A stretch of DNA of 64,000 nucleotides. Source: Papilionanthe hookeriana x Papilionanthe teres (lineage: Eukaryota > Streptophyta > Magnoliopsida > Asparagales > Orchidaceae). The position numbers were made by a program, and so were the translations under genes. The stretch spans positions 67,450,121-67,514,120 of the forward strand of contig CM040421.1 of the NCBI GenBank assembly GCA_022702705.1, in the 5' to 3' direction. Numbering within the stretch: position 1 is the first letter of the stretch; every line of letters starts with the position of its first letter. Shown piece by piece: positions 25,213-38,781 of the stretch. The notes beneath the pieces are model-generated. The model was not told the origin of the DNA, did not search any database, and saw only the letters and a list, made by a program, of their open reading frames with translations.

Positions 25213-26555
25213 GATACTCGAGGCTACAGATAGTGATTAGTGGCCGATTTTACCTATGAATCGTGCTAAGACCTGTCATAGTTTACTGAGCCATAAGATT
25301 GATTGGTTGCTTATTGTTACAATTTAGATTTATTTATTTACTTTGTATGGATTGTTGGGTGTTAAGACCGTTGTTATAGTATTTTTAATGTATCGTGTTT
25401 AAGATTGAAATTGGATAAATTAATGTTTATTTCTCGTTTCAGCCTACTATTTAGTAGCGTATTTGTTCTATTTCTGTTATTATAAGTGTGATATTCATTT
25501 AATTTAATTACTAATAAGCATACTTACTTTTATACCCGCTTCATTATTTCAAAAGATTATTCATAAAAATCATGTGAAGTAAATTTTTCATTCTAGAATG
25601 TTTTTTTCACATACTTATAAAAATTCCTTTTTAAAAATTATGTTTTTCTTTCTCTCATACTTAAAAAAAAAATTTATGATAAGACTAAAAACTTAAGTTT
25701 TTGGGAAAGGAAAATACATTCAAATTTAAATTTTATTTGTCCTTAAAGAACTAATATTTTCTTAAAATAATTTTTCTTTAACATAACATGAGGAATGAAG
25801 AATCTATTTAAGATCACTTAAATTTTTGAAATTATAAATAATTTATAGACTTAACCAAAAGTTTTAATAACTTTGATTGATTTTAAGAATAAAATTATTC
25901 AACTTAAAGAAGAATAAGATTAAGAAATTTTTCTATTCATAAATTTAGATAATTAAATTTTTAGAAGTATTAAGAAATAAAAAATTATAACTCAAAAAAG
26001 AATAAGATTGAAATTCTTTTGAAATCTATTTATGTTATAATAATTAAGTGAAAATGTATAAGTTTGAAAATATAAGTTAAGGATAGTGAAGTTCAAAACC
26101 ACACGTACTATCCAGATACAAGAATCCTCTCTTCAAAAGAGAGAGAAGAAGTTTGAGGAAATGCCTAATCAAAAATTAGCTTCACTTCGAATTAACTTAT
26201 GTAATGAAAACTAATTACATTTATTACTTAATTTTTATGCATATATATTTTTATTAAAAGAATTTTCATGAAGATCTTTTTCTTTTGAATAATTTTTGTG
26301 ATCTTAATATAATAAACTACAATTATTTTCAGAAGTGAATGAAAAATTTTTGAAGTCTTATGATTTAATAGTAGAATATTATTTAAATTCTTAAAATTAA
26401 ACTTAGTTAGTGAAATTTGGTTAATGATTTACTAAAGCCTTTACAAAATCAAAAATCTAAGAAGTCTTAAATAATTACCTTTATTCCAAATGTTATACAT
26501 TTTATATAGTAAAAAAGTTACTTCGAGGACAAGTAACGTTTAAGTTTGGGATTTT
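25213..26555 (+). other. 3' untranslated region of element C
   Basis: AT-rich with no ORF. It holds the conserved hairpin described at 26126-26143 and ends in a purine-rich PPT-like run (AAGTTTGGGATTT, 26542-26554) directly before the LTR. A GAGGACAAGTAACGTTTAAG block before the PPT is shared with element B. Confidence 0.6.
26126..26143 (+). other. 3' UTR hairpin of element C
   Basis: CCTCTCTT (26126-26133) can pair with AAGAGAG (26137-26143) around a 3-nt loop. The same position in A and B carries differently spelled stems that also pair (see findings). In C the loop is short, while in A and B a purine-rich tract lies in the loop. Confidence 0.55.
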
Positions 26556-27922
<1,367 letters not shown>

Positions 27923-30900
27923 TTAGTATCTAATATAAGGTATTGCCAAGGTATCACCGTGTAAGAGTATAGACAGCTGAGTGGACGGTGTTTTACCCAC
28001 CAAAGGTTTATCAGTAGCCTGCTTAGCTAACCAGTCAGCCGGTTGATTGCCCTCCCTATAGATGAAATTCAAATGAACCTGCATAGAGTAAGCATTTATA
28101 ATATGCCAAATCCTGTTAAATAGATTTATAAGGTTCCACGGCATGGGGATTCTCCTATGGAACAAATTCACTAGCATAAATGAATCAGATTCCACCTGAA
28201 GGTTTAGGAAGTTAAAACAGATGGCATTCTTTAATGCAATTAAAAATGCCCAAATTTCTGCTATAAGAGGCGTCTCAGCCACCACAGGAGAATTGAAAAA
28301 ACACAACATCTTACCCAAGTGATCACGAAATAAGCCCCCAACTCCAGCAAAATCCTGAGACCAACAACCATCTATATTAACCTTAATCCACCCTCTTTCA
28401 GGGAGCTGCCAGCTTACAAGAACAGGTCTTTTTGTAGGACAGTGATTGCAAGGTGCATTCTTGTCAGCTCGTTGAAAGTAAGCTATGATTTGTGAGGTAG
28501 TAATGATAGAGGTGGGATGGACATCTGAATGCTTAAAAGAGTTGCGAGCATTCCATACAAACCAGATGATCACCAGGGGGAAGCAGAGCATATGTTTCCC
28601 AGCTTGGGAAAATTTTTTCCAAGTATTAAGGTAATCAGCAATGGAACAGCTTATAGGCCAAGTAATATTAAAATAAAAACTCAAACTATTCCAAATCTCT
28701 CTAGCACAACAGCAATTAAAAAAAAATATGGGAGAGGGACTCCTCATCCTTTTTGCAAAAAAGACAAACAGAAGCTAATCTTAACCCCTTCAATTTCAAA
28801 ATGTCATCCAAAGGGAGCAAAGAGGAAAAAAACACCAATTAAAAAAGGCCATCGAAGGCGTAAACAAAGAATTCCAGCTAAAGGAACCCATTGCCATTTA
28901 GTAAAATTGTTTATAGAGTGATATAAATATTTACTAGCAGACACATGACTGGCTTTCTTCTAATATGGTCGATCCTTTATAGAAGCTTGTATAGGAATTT
29001 GGTTGATGAGTATAGAAGCATCATTACCAACCAAATCCCTAAGCTTAGAAAGATCCCAATTACCATTTACCCAACAAGTCGAGACCAAAAGGTTACCATC
29101 GTGGTTGGAGTGGGGCATATGTGTGAGATGAGGCAAACCCCAATAATCATTCCAAAATGAAATATTGCCATTTCCTAATTCCCAAAATAAGAATTGACTA
29201 GTGTAATCCCTGGCGTGCACAATAGCTTTCCAAATTCTAGCATCCCCGCACTTTGTAAGTGACAATAGAAGGATGAGCAGAGAAACAATATTTAGAGTGT
29301 AGAAACTTAGCCCATAGGGATTCACCGAGCCTAAACTTATACCAGAGCTTTCCAATATTTATTTCCATGATATGGGGAAGGGCTTTAAAGCCCAGTCCCC
29401 CAGATAGTTTAGGCTTACACAGCTTCCTCCAGGAGCGCCAATGCTTCTTGGCACCTCCTCCTTTCCACAAAAAACGATTGAAAAGATTCTCAATAAATTT
29501 CAGGGAACTTTTTTTAGCATTGAACACTTGAAGTGCATATAAAGGTATGCTTTGTAGTACACTAGAAAGAAGAGTTAACCTGCCACCGTTAGAGAGGAAA
29601 GTGTTCTTCCAATCATTAATTTTGCATTGAATTTTATGAATAATATCATTCATCTGAATCTGCTTACATCTACCTCTTATAAGATTAACTCCCAAATACT
29701 TGAGAGGCAGAGAAGCTAATTTAAAACCAGTGAATAGAGAAGCCCAATGTTTATGGTCAGCAGACAGATAATTGCTAAAGTATAGCTGGCATTTATCTTT
29801 GTTAAAGGATAAACCAGAAATATCCTCAAATTTAAGCAGAACCTTAAAAGTATGCCGAATAGCTAGTTTAGAGGCATTAGAAAAAACTATGAGGTCGTAA
29901 GCATAAGCAAGGTGAGAAATCTGCTGGTGAGCTCTGTTATGATAGTGTGCATAGTTGAGCCGTGTTTGAAATTGATTAAGCATTCTAGATAAATAATCAA
30001 AAGCAAGTATAAAAATAATAGGGAAAAGAGGTTCCCATTGCTTAATCCCCCTGTTAGCAGTAAAAAAGCCATATGAAGTGGGCTAGCCATCTCATAATTA
30101 AGCTACAAAATTTTTGTTCAAAACCTCTAGCAATGACCAAATTATAGATAAAATCCCAACTAATGGTATCAAAAGCTTTTTTAATATCCAATTTGATAAT
30201 TAAATTACCTCCTCTACATTTCCTGTCAAGATCATCAAGGAGTTCCTGAGCAAGCAAGATATTATCCGTAATTTCTCTTCCCTTTATGAAGGCAGATTGC
30301 TGAGGGGATATAATGGAATTTAGATGTGGTTGAATCCGAGCCACAATGATCTTACTGATTACTTTAGAAATAGTAGAGGTTAGAGAAATAGGTCTAAAAT
30401 GATGCCATTTAGATTTATCATTACCTTTAGGAATTAGCACTATCAAAGCAGCAGAAAAATACTTACAAGTATTTTCACCTTGAAAAAAGCTTTGAATTGC
30501 TAATATAACCTCCTTCTTGATGATATCCCAGCAAGTAGTATAGAAAGTAGATGTGAAACCATCTGGACCTGGAGCTTTATTACTATTGATCTCCTTGAAA
30601 GCATTAACAATTTCCTCTTCATTAGGAACACCAGAAAGGGAGAGGGAGGCTACAAGTTTCTTTTCAGAGGCAAAAATATCACTGTCAATGGGAGACACCT
30701 GCATATTTTTTGAGAGAAGATCAGTAAAATACAGAACTGCATTGGATCCAATCTCCTCAGCTTCATTGATGACCTGTCCATCTGCAGTAATAATTTTCAT
30801 TATAGAATTAAAATTGAGCCTTTGTTTAATAGATGCATGAAAGTATCTGGTATTCCTGTCCCCATTAATGAAATGAAAGTCATGTGCTTTCTGTTTTAAC

Positions 30901-31264
30901 AGGTCTTCTTCCAATGAGATGTAAGCAAGAAGAGTAATATGAGCCTGAGCAAGCTCAAAAGCAAGTTCAGGACATAGACTTTCCCTTGCTCCCAATGAAT
31001 TAACCAGCTGTTGGGATTTATTGACCCTTGTGTGGATATTGCCAAAAACATCATAGTTCCATTTTTTCAAACCTGCAGCCACCTTTTTATGCAATTGCCA
31101 TAAAATGAACCAAGGAGAGCCACAGCTAACAGGCCTCCACAATTCCTTAATTAATGTAATATAATTAGGATGTGAAGTCCAAATATTCAAGAATTTAAAA
31201 TGATTAACAATAGGTTTAGGATGGAAGGCTAAAGAAAGTAAAAGGGGGTTATGATCAGAAGAGG
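27923..31264 (-). pseudogene. LINE ORF2, 3' part: end of endonuclease, RT, zf-RVT, RNase H
   Basis: The first frame (31264-30054) starts inside the endonuclease with SSDHNPLL, the SDH active-site motif. RT follows: NKAPGPDGF, then KLDIKKAFDTISW, where the first catalytic Asp is kept. After a frame change near 30.06 kb the second RT box reads AYAYDLIVF instead of the usual YADDL, so one catalytic Asp is lost. Then come CKPKLSGGLGFK-like thumb motifs (29.4 kb), a zf-RVT-like segment (IFFFNCCCAREIWNS), and RNase H with NIDGCWSQ, AEIWAFLIAL and ESDSFMLV. ORF2 would nick DNA and copy its RNA onto the target. Several frameshifts make it inactive. Confidence 0.85.
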
Positions 31265-31430
31265 TGATCGCTGAAAAATTTATTAAGAAATTCATACCTA
31301 TTTTTGATGAAATTGCACTTTAAAGAAGGGTATTTTCTTTATTTTATTTCAGGAATGAAGAATTTAGGTGATAAAAGCAAAAATCATAAAAAGGAGCAAA
31401 TTTGGAGCAAAATCATGCAATTTGTGCTGA

Positions 31431-31603
31431 GTCGCCGACGGCGAGATCGAGCCCGTCGACGGCGAGGTTACGAGAAGAAATTTTTGAAGAATTTATAACT
31501 GTCTCGCTGACAGCGAGCCTGAGCCCGCTGACAGCGAGTTAGAGCGGTTGAAGATCTTCTAGAAGCCTCGCCAACAGCAAGGTAGTTCGTCGCCGACGGC
31601 GAG
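31431..31603 (+). promoter_or_regulatory. Array of six phased 15-bp palindromes in the 5' LTR of A
   Basis: Units of the type CTCGCCGACGGCGAG or CCCGCTGACAGCGAG start at 31431, 31452, 31503, 31524, 31567 and 31589. The steps are 21, 51, 21, 43 and 22 bp. Each unit is a near-perfect inverted repeat around a central A. The array ends about 80 bp before the TATA candidate, so it may be an upstream promoter element. The function is inferred. Confidence 0.75.
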
Positions 31604-31683
31604 CTAGTTCAAATGGTGCAGATACATTGAACCTGGACACTTTTTGAAGGGATGCTTACACACCTCTTAGTCTTTTGCTTACC

Positions 31684-31693
31684 TCTATATATA
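31684..31693 (+). promoter_or_regulatory. TATA candidate, 5' LTR of A
   Basis: CTATATATAG, conserved in the 3' LTR at 43857-43866. It lies about 80 bp downstream of the palindrome array in both copies. Confidence 0.55.
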
Positions 31694-32653
31694 GAAGCCG
31701 AAATTAAGTCTTTTAGTGTTAATTTGTGTGCAGTCTTTGTGTTATTTAGTGTTACTTTTGTGTTCTAAGTGTTATAAGTGAGTTATTTTGAGTCTTTAGT
31801 GAGTATTTAGTGAGTTAATGGGTTTTTAGTGAGTTTTGCTGTACTGGAAGGAAGAGTCAAAGGAACTGCGAGGAGTCTGCTTGGGGATAAATTAAGATAA
31901 GTATTTGTATTTATTGTTTTTAACTTTAAATGAAATCCATGCTTAGTTTAGTTTCCATGCATTCCGAGTAGTTTATTTAGTCTTTCTCCTCGTTTATGAA
32001 ATTAAGCGACTTGATGAAATTAAAATAAAGATACTTTTATATATTAATAAATTGTGATAATTTTTACTTAAAACTTAATTTACTTTTTAAACCGGCCATT
32101 CGATTTGTTAAAATATGTTGATTATCAACTATAGTAAAAATTACATCCGATATTCGGGAATTCAAAAGCCTTGGAAGGAGGGTGCAAATAAATAGGAAAT
32201 AATATCACTTGGCGTAGAATCGAGCATTTTAGTGTGACAGACTAAAATATTCAATTCGGTCCTATTGTTTCGAGAGCCGAAGTGTAGATGTTAGCCCTCG
32301 GCGAGGGGAACGTGGGAGCTCTGAAGTGGCAACAGTATCCTCCCGAACTTAGCCGTAGATTCAGTAATCAAACATAAGATTAGCCAATATTCTTTACACC
32401 TGGACTAAAGGGTAAAGAATAGGAATGCTCCTATTTGTCACAATACCTTAACAATATCTATTTAAATTCATCAATCATTTAAATTTCTAAACAAGAGGAA
32501 AGATACTTTTTCCGAATAGTTAAGACTTATTTAAGCAATTAGTTTTATTTCCTGCACTTGCAATTAGTATTAATTTTCTTCTTAGTTAATTTATCTAATT
32601 AAAATACTTAGTTTACTTTATTGCGCTTAAATTTAGAATTCCAAATTTTTGTA

Positions 32654-32684
<31 letters not shown>

Positions 32685-32898
32685 TTAAAATTAGCTGTTA
32701 TTTAATTTTCTCTTTCCCCGTGGATCGATTACCGGGACTCCACTGTAGCCCCGTATTACTTCGATACGATACGTATACTTGCGTAGCATCCACAACATAA
32801 ACAATTACAATTCTATACATATAATATAGCGGGTCAAGTTTTTGGCTTCGTTGCAATCAAATTAAAATATCATAATATAAATTTGTGGGTCAAGTTTT

Positions 32899-32916
32899 TG
32901 CGCCGTTGCCGGGGAA
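32899..32916 (+). promoter_or_regulatory. PBS of Athila A (tRNA-Asp type)
   Basis: TGCGCCGTTGCCGGGGAA follows the LTR after a few bases. The usual Athila PBS is TGGCGCCGTTGCCGGGGA, complementary to the 3' end of tRNA-Asp. One G is missing here. Confidence 0.85.
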
Positions 32917-32996
32917 AAGTAAGAAAAATTTACTAAAGTAACGGACTATTTTAAAATAATCATAATAAATAAATTAATATCTATTCTAAAAATTGT

Positions 32997-34645
32997 ATGC
33001 GCAAATTTGGAAACAAAAATTTAATACCTTACGATTCTGAATTAGAGCGTACAATTAAAAGAATTAGAAAACAAAAGAAACACACTATAAATTTAACACA
33101 AATGGCGAATATTCCTGAAATTCAAAATATGAACCAACAAAGACCATTAAGAGATTATGCCAACCCTACATCGATGAAATTCATTTAACTATTCAAAACC
33201 CTGATGTAGCTGCTAATTCATTTGAACTTAAACCTGCAATTATCTAAATGGTACAAAATAATCAATTTAGTGGTTCACCTACTGAAGATCCTAACTTACA
33301 TCTTTCTGGTTTTCTAGAACTTTGTGCTACTTTTAAATATCAAGGAGTATCTGACGATGCTATAAGACTTAGACATGATATAACTTCTTTTTCATTAAGG
33401 GATAAGGCTAAAATGTGGTTGAATTCGTTAGCACCTGGATCTATTAAAACTTGGGGAGAATTATCACAAAAATTTCTATCCAAATATTTTCCACCATCTA
33501 AAACTGCTAAGTTTAGAAATGATATAACTTCTTTTTGTCGATAGATGGAGAATCAATATATGAATCTTGGGAGAGATTTAAGGAACTTCTTAGGAAATGC
33601 CCACATCATGCTCTACCGTATCAGGCTAATTATTCAAACCTTTTATAATGGATTAGTGGGATCTTTAAGATCAATCATCGATGCTGCTGCTGGAGGTTCA
33701 TTAATGTCTAAACCATTTGATGAAGCTTATGCACTAATCGAAGAAATGACGACAAATAATTTCCAATGGCCTGCAGATAGAGTAAATCCGAAAAAAATAG
33801 CCAGCATTCATGAAAACGATGCAATATCTATGTTAGCTTCTCAAATTGTTGCTATATCTAAGAAATTAGATCATTTTGGAATGAACTACTCTCCTACTTT
33901 AGAAGAAAACTCATCTGGACAAATCATAGAATCTCAATCTAATTACGAAACTTTAAATGCTATTAATAATAGAACTAATAACCCTTATTCAAACTATTAT
34001 AATCCTGGTTGGAAAACTCATCCAAATTTTAATTGGAATAACACATCTAATCAACAATGGATGAATCAACCTAATCAAGCAAATCCAAACTATAAACCTA
34101 ATTACCCACCTGGATTTAATAACAATAACCCTCAATTCAAAGATAAGAAATTATCTATGGATGAATTAATTTTGAATATGGGTCATCAACTACAAAATCA
34201 AGAAAATCAACTACAAATTCAAGGAAATCAATTACAAATTCAAGGAACATCTATTAAAAATATCGAAACTCAACTTGGACATATTGCTATCGCGCTAAAT
34301 AATAGAATACCTGGAACTTTTCCTAGTAATGTTGAAATAAATCCTAAAGATCAAGGAAAAGAACAAATTAAAGCAATACAACTAAGGAGTGGAAAAGAAT
34401 TAGAACCTCAAATTCAAAAAGAACTTAAAAGCCAAAATGAGGAAGTGGAAATTGAAAAGGAAACAATTCAACAAGATTCAAACTTGGAACATCCTTTAAT
34501 ACCTATGAAAATTTCTGTTGAAACACCTCCACCACCATTTCCTCAATGACTAGCTCAACATAAAAAAGATAAACAATTTGCTAAATTCCTTGAAATATTA
34601 AAGAAATTAACAATCAATATACCTTTTGTCGAAGCTTTAGATCAG
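32997..34645 (+). pseudogene. Athila A gag
   Basis: Gag forms the particle and binds RNA. The first frame starts MRKFGNKNLIPYDSELE at 32997. After a frameshift near 33.19 kb the retrotransposon gag core appears with [18 protein letters not shown] and [20 protein letters not shown] at 33542-33544 sits where Q is usual, followed by a short frameshifted patch. The C-terminal part (to 34549) is rich in N, Q and P, with repeated NQLQIQG units at about 34.2 kb, and no CCHC knuckle is seen. A TGA at 34547 separates it from the protease region. Confidence 0.85.
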
Positions 34646-35400
34646 ATGCCAAATTATGTAAAATTTATGAAAGATATTCTAAATAAGAAAAGAAAATTCA
34701 CTGATAATGAAACAATCGCACTTAGTGAAGAGTGTAGTGTTATTATTCAGAAGAAGCTTCCTGAAAAATTGAAAGATCCCGGTAGTTTCACTTTACCCTG
34801 CGCTATAGGAGAAAAATTTTATGGAAAAGCTTTGTGTGACTTAGGAGCAAGCATCAATCTAATGCCTCTATCGATTTTTAAGAGATTATGATTAGGGAAA
34901 ATTACACCTACTTCAGTAACCCTTCAATTAGCTGATCGTTCGATTACCTATCCTAAGGGAGTTATTGAAGATGTGTTAGTAAAGGTGGATAAATTTATCT
35001 TCCCAATAGATTTTATTGTTTTAGATATGGAGGAAGATAAAGAAATTCCTATCATTTTAGGAAGACCATTTTTAGCTACTGGAAAAGCTATGATTGATGT
35101 TCAGAAAGGAGAATTAACTATGAGAGTAAATGACCAAAAAGTTACCTTTAATATTGCAAAATCAATGAAATATCCTGCACTAGAAAAAGATGATGAATGT
35201 TTTCGGATGGAAATACTTGAACAATTACAACGCGAACATTTTAAGGAATATTACGAAGATAAATTAAAAAAAGAAAACAATGAATTAATTGAAGATAATA
35301 ATGAAGAAATAAATTATATTCATGAAAGATTTGAATTTTTGGATAATACTGAAAATACTGACAAGAATATAGTTCCATCAATTATTAAACCTCCTGAACT
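34646..35400 (+). pseudogene. Athila A aspartic protease
   Basis: The active site reads LCDLGASINLMP (around 34.84 kb). Athila proteases commonly have DLGAS. A TGA at 34889-34891 interrupts the domain. It resumes with FPIDFIVLDMEED and the conserved IPIILGRPFLAT. An acidic, K-rich linker to RT follows. The enzyme would cleave Gag-Pol. Confidence 0.85.
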
Positions 35401-36900
35401 TGAGCTAAAAATATTACCTGATCATTTGAAATATGCTTATTTAGGTAATTCTTCAACTTTACCAGTTATTATTTCATCTGCATTAAACGAATATCAAGAA
35501 CAAAAACTTTTAGAAACTTTAAAAAAATATAAGAAAACTTTTGGTTGGACTTTAGCAGATATTAAAGGAATTAGTCCTTCAATCCGTATGCATAGAATTA
35601 TTTTAGATGATGAACATAAACCTAAAGCGGATCCCCAAAGGAGATTAAACCCAATAATGAAAGAAGTAGTTAAGAAAGAAATTTTAAAATGGTTAGATAA
35701 TGGTATTATATATCCTATTTCTGACAGTGCTTGGGTAAGCCCAATTCACTGTGTTCCTAAGAAGGGAGGAGTGACCGTCACCGTCAATGAAAATAATGAT
35801 CTTATTCCTATAAGACAAGTTACTGGCTTGGCGTATATGTATTGATTATAGGAAATTAAATACCGCCACCGTGAAAGATCACTTCCCTTTACCATTTCTG
35901 CATCGTATGTTAGATAGATTAGCCGGACATAAGTATTTTTGTTTTCTAGATGGATACACCGGTTATCATCAAATACAAATTGCTCCTGAGGATCAAGAGA
36001 AAACTACATTTACTAGTCCTTTTGGATTATGTATTGCACCAGCAACATTCCAGAGATGTATGATGTCTATATTTAGTAAGTTAATTGACAATGGAATAGA
36101 AGTATTTATGGATGATTTCTCTGTATTTGGAAAATCATTTGACACATGCTTATCTCATCTTGAAAAAGTATTAGAAGTATGTGAGAAAACAAATTTAGTT
36201 CTAAATTAGGAGAAATGTCAATTTATGGTTGCTGGTGGCATTGTATTAGGGCATAAAATTTCGGAAAAAGGCATGGAAGTAGACCCTGCAAAAATTCAAG
36301 TTATAACTAAATTACCACCTCCAACTACGGTAAAAGGGGTAAGAAGTTTTCTTGGACATGCTGGATTCTACAGACGCTATATAAAATATTTTTCAAAAAT
36401 TACTAAACCTCTATGCCAACTTCTCGAAAAGGACAAGAAATTTGAATTTACAATCGAATGCCTGAATGCTTTTGAACTCTTAAAAGAAAAATTAATTACA
36501 GCACCTATAATAGTTTCACCTAACTGGGAGAAATCATTTGAGCTTATGTGTGATGCTAGTTATTATGCTGTAGGAGTAGTTCTTGGGCAAAGATATGAAA
36601 AGATTTTTAAAGTTATATACTATGCTAGTAAAACTCTAAATGATGCTGAAATAAATTATACAGTTACAGAAAGATAATTATTAGCAGTAGTGTATGGTTT
36701 TAATAAATTTAGACCTTATCAGATTGGAATAAAATGTATCGTGCATACTGATCATTCTACTATCAAATATTTAATGCAAAAGAAAGATTCCAAACCAAGA
36801 TTAATTAGATGGATGCTATTAATGCAAGAATTCGATTTTGAGATCGTTAATAAGAAAGGAACTGATAATCAAATTGCGGATCATTTATCAAGATTAGAAA
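35401..36900 (+). pseudogene. Athila A reverse transcriptase and RNase H
   Basis: After the linker motif AYLGNSSTLPVIIS the RT starts with GWTLADIKGISPS, then WVSPIHCVPKKGG. A short insertion near 35.83 kb shifts the frame. The palm continues with the first catalytic segment FCFLDGYTGYHQI and the FMDDFSVFG box (YxDD type). A TAG at 36207-36209 replaces W in the LVLNWEK region. FLGHAGFYRRYIK marks the thumb. RNase H follows: ELMCDASYYAVG, then a TAA at 36675-36677 before LLAVVYGF, then [12 protein letters not shown]. Element B has a stop at the same TAA codon position. Confidence 0.9.
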
Positions 36901-38212
36901 ATCATGAATTATCCGATATTGAAAATGAAATTATAGACAGCTTTCCTGATGAACAACTATATAATATCAATGAGTGGAAAATACCATGGTATGCTGATAT
37001 AGTAAACTATATAGTTAGTAATATTTTACCACCTATGCTAACTTTGCAACAACAGAAAAAATTCATCCATGATACGAAAACCTATTTTTGGGATGAACCA
37101 TATTTATATAAGCAATTTAAGGATTTAATTATTAGAAGATGTGTACCTTATGAAGAAACTGAACCAATTATTCAAAAATGTCATGATTCTGATTTTAGAG
37201 GACATTTTGGGACTGATAAAACTGCTTATAAGATTCTACAATCTGGATTTTACTGGCCTACTCTATTTAAAGATGTATACATATATATTAAAACTTGCGA
37301 TAAATGCCAAAGAGTAGGAAATATATCTAGAAGAAACGAAATGCCTCTAAATTTTATATTAGAAGTTGAAATTTTTGATATTTGGGGATTAGATTTTATG
37401 GGACCTTTTATTCCTTCGTTTGGAAACTCATATATATTAGTAGCTGCTGATTATGTTTCCAAATGGATTGAGGCACAAGCTTTACCTAGGTGTGATGCTA
37501 AGAGTGTTTCGAAATTTCTGATGAAAAATATTTTACCAGATTTGGAATGCCGAGAGTGATTATCACTGACGGAGGAACTCATTTTAGAAATACATTCATA
37601 AACTAGCAGAAAAATACAATATTACTCATAAGATATCCACTGCTTATCATCCACAGACTAGCGGATTAGCCGAAGTATCCAATCGTGAGATTAAACGTAT
37701 TTTAGAAAAATCTGTAAACCCAAATAAGTTAGATTGGTCTATTAGATTAGACACTGCATTATGGGCTTATAGGACTGCTTATAAAACTCCGATTGGAATG
37801 ACTCCTTACAGGCTTATATATGGAAAAACATGCCACTTACCAGCTGAATTAGAACATAAAGCATATTGGGCGATTAAAGAATTTAATTATAATATGAAGG
37901 AAGCTGGTGAGAAAAGATTGCTGCAATTAAATGAATTGGAAGAATTAAGAAATGAATCATATGATAATGATCGATTTATAAAGAAAAGATGAAATTATGG
38001 CATGATCGGAAGATTAATCAGAGAAATTTTGAACCGAGACATGAAATGTTGCTATATAATACTAGATTGAAATTATTTCCTAGAAAATCGAAGTCTCGAT
38101 GGTTAGGACCTTTCACCATAACTCAAATATTTTTCATACGTAACTATAGAAATCGAAGATCCAAAAACTCGGACATAAATTTAAAGTTAATGGACATAGA
38201 TTAAAACCATAT
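36901..38212 (+). pseudogene. Athila A integrase
   Basis: The zinc region reads [10 protein letters not shown] and CDKCQRVGN (about 37.2-37.3 kb). The catalytic core starts with [11 protein letters not shown] (first Asp). After a frame change at about 37.54 kb the second Asp lies in the VIITDGG segment. The catalytic Glu is in SNREIKR (about 37.69 kb), followed by [14 protein letters not shown] and the C-terminal [16 protein letters not shown] further frameshift occurs at about 37.99 kb. The protein would join cDNA ends to the target, giving the 5-bp TSD seen here. Confidence 0.88.
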
Positions 38213-38482
38213 TTCGAAGGTATAAGACCTAACTATAAAGAGGTTTTAATGCTTAGTCAACCCGATTAATAATTGAAATTAGGTCGGGCCGACGACGTTA
38301 AACCAAGCGCTTTATGGGAGGCAACCCATATTAGTTATCTATTTTTATTGTATTTTAATACTTAGTTTATATTATTGAAACTTTACTACTCAATTTTTAT
38401 TAAGAATCATCACATATTCGAACCATTATGATGAGAAAAGAAATTATTCGATTTAGAGCGAAATTGGACATTATTTTGAAAT
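38213..38482 (+). other. Post-pol region of A with conserved hairpin
   Basis: TTTATGGGAGGCAACCCAT at 38311-38329 is identical to 55648-55666 in element B. ATGGG and CCCAT can pair around AGGCAA. I recall that GGGAGGCAACCCA just after integrase is widespread in Athila elements. The rest is AT-rich and non-coding. Confidence 0.7.
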
Positions 38483-38648
38483 CTCGCCGACGGCGAGGTC
38501 GATACTCGCCGACAGCGAGGTTCGCGCCTAATTCAGTTTATTTATAAGCTCGCTGACAGCGAGAAACGAGCCCGCCGATAGCGAGAACCTGAAAGGTAGT
38601 TTTTATAACTAAGTCGCCGACGGCGAGAAACCTCCCGCCGACAGCGAG
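38483..38648 (+). promoter_or_regulatory. Array of six phased palindromes before ORFx of A
   Basis: Units start at 38483, 38505, 38549, 38571, 38613 and 38634 (steps 22, 44, 22, 42, 21). They belong to the same motif family as in the LTR (for example CTCGCCGACGGCGAG). TATA-like sequences follow at once: TTATAAAAATG at 38651 and TTATATATAC at 38664. ORFx starts at 38782. Confidence 0.75.
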
Positions 38649-38781
38649 GAAGTTATAAAAATGAGTTATATATACTTTAAAAGCTAAATTGGATGGTTTC
38701 AACACCAAATCCTTAGTGAAAAACTATTCTTAAACCATTCTAAGTCTGCCTTCTTCACTAGAATTCATTCCATTCACCATA

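Larger units (their letters stand above)
31265..32892 (+). repeat. 5' LTR of Athila A
   Basis: Starts TGATCGCTGA and ends GGGTCA just before the PBS. It contains the palindrome array (31431-31603), a TATA candidate (31684), an (ATT)n run near 32.66 kb, and a PBS-like remnant (TCAAGTTTTTGGCTTCGTTG) about 50 bases before the true end. Confidence 0.93.

Noticed and set aside
31431..31603. Possible CRISPR-like array from regularly spaced repeats
   Set aside because: Units are 15-bp palindromes with tiny, non-unique gaps, repeated within a plant retrotransposon; no spacers or cas genes are present.
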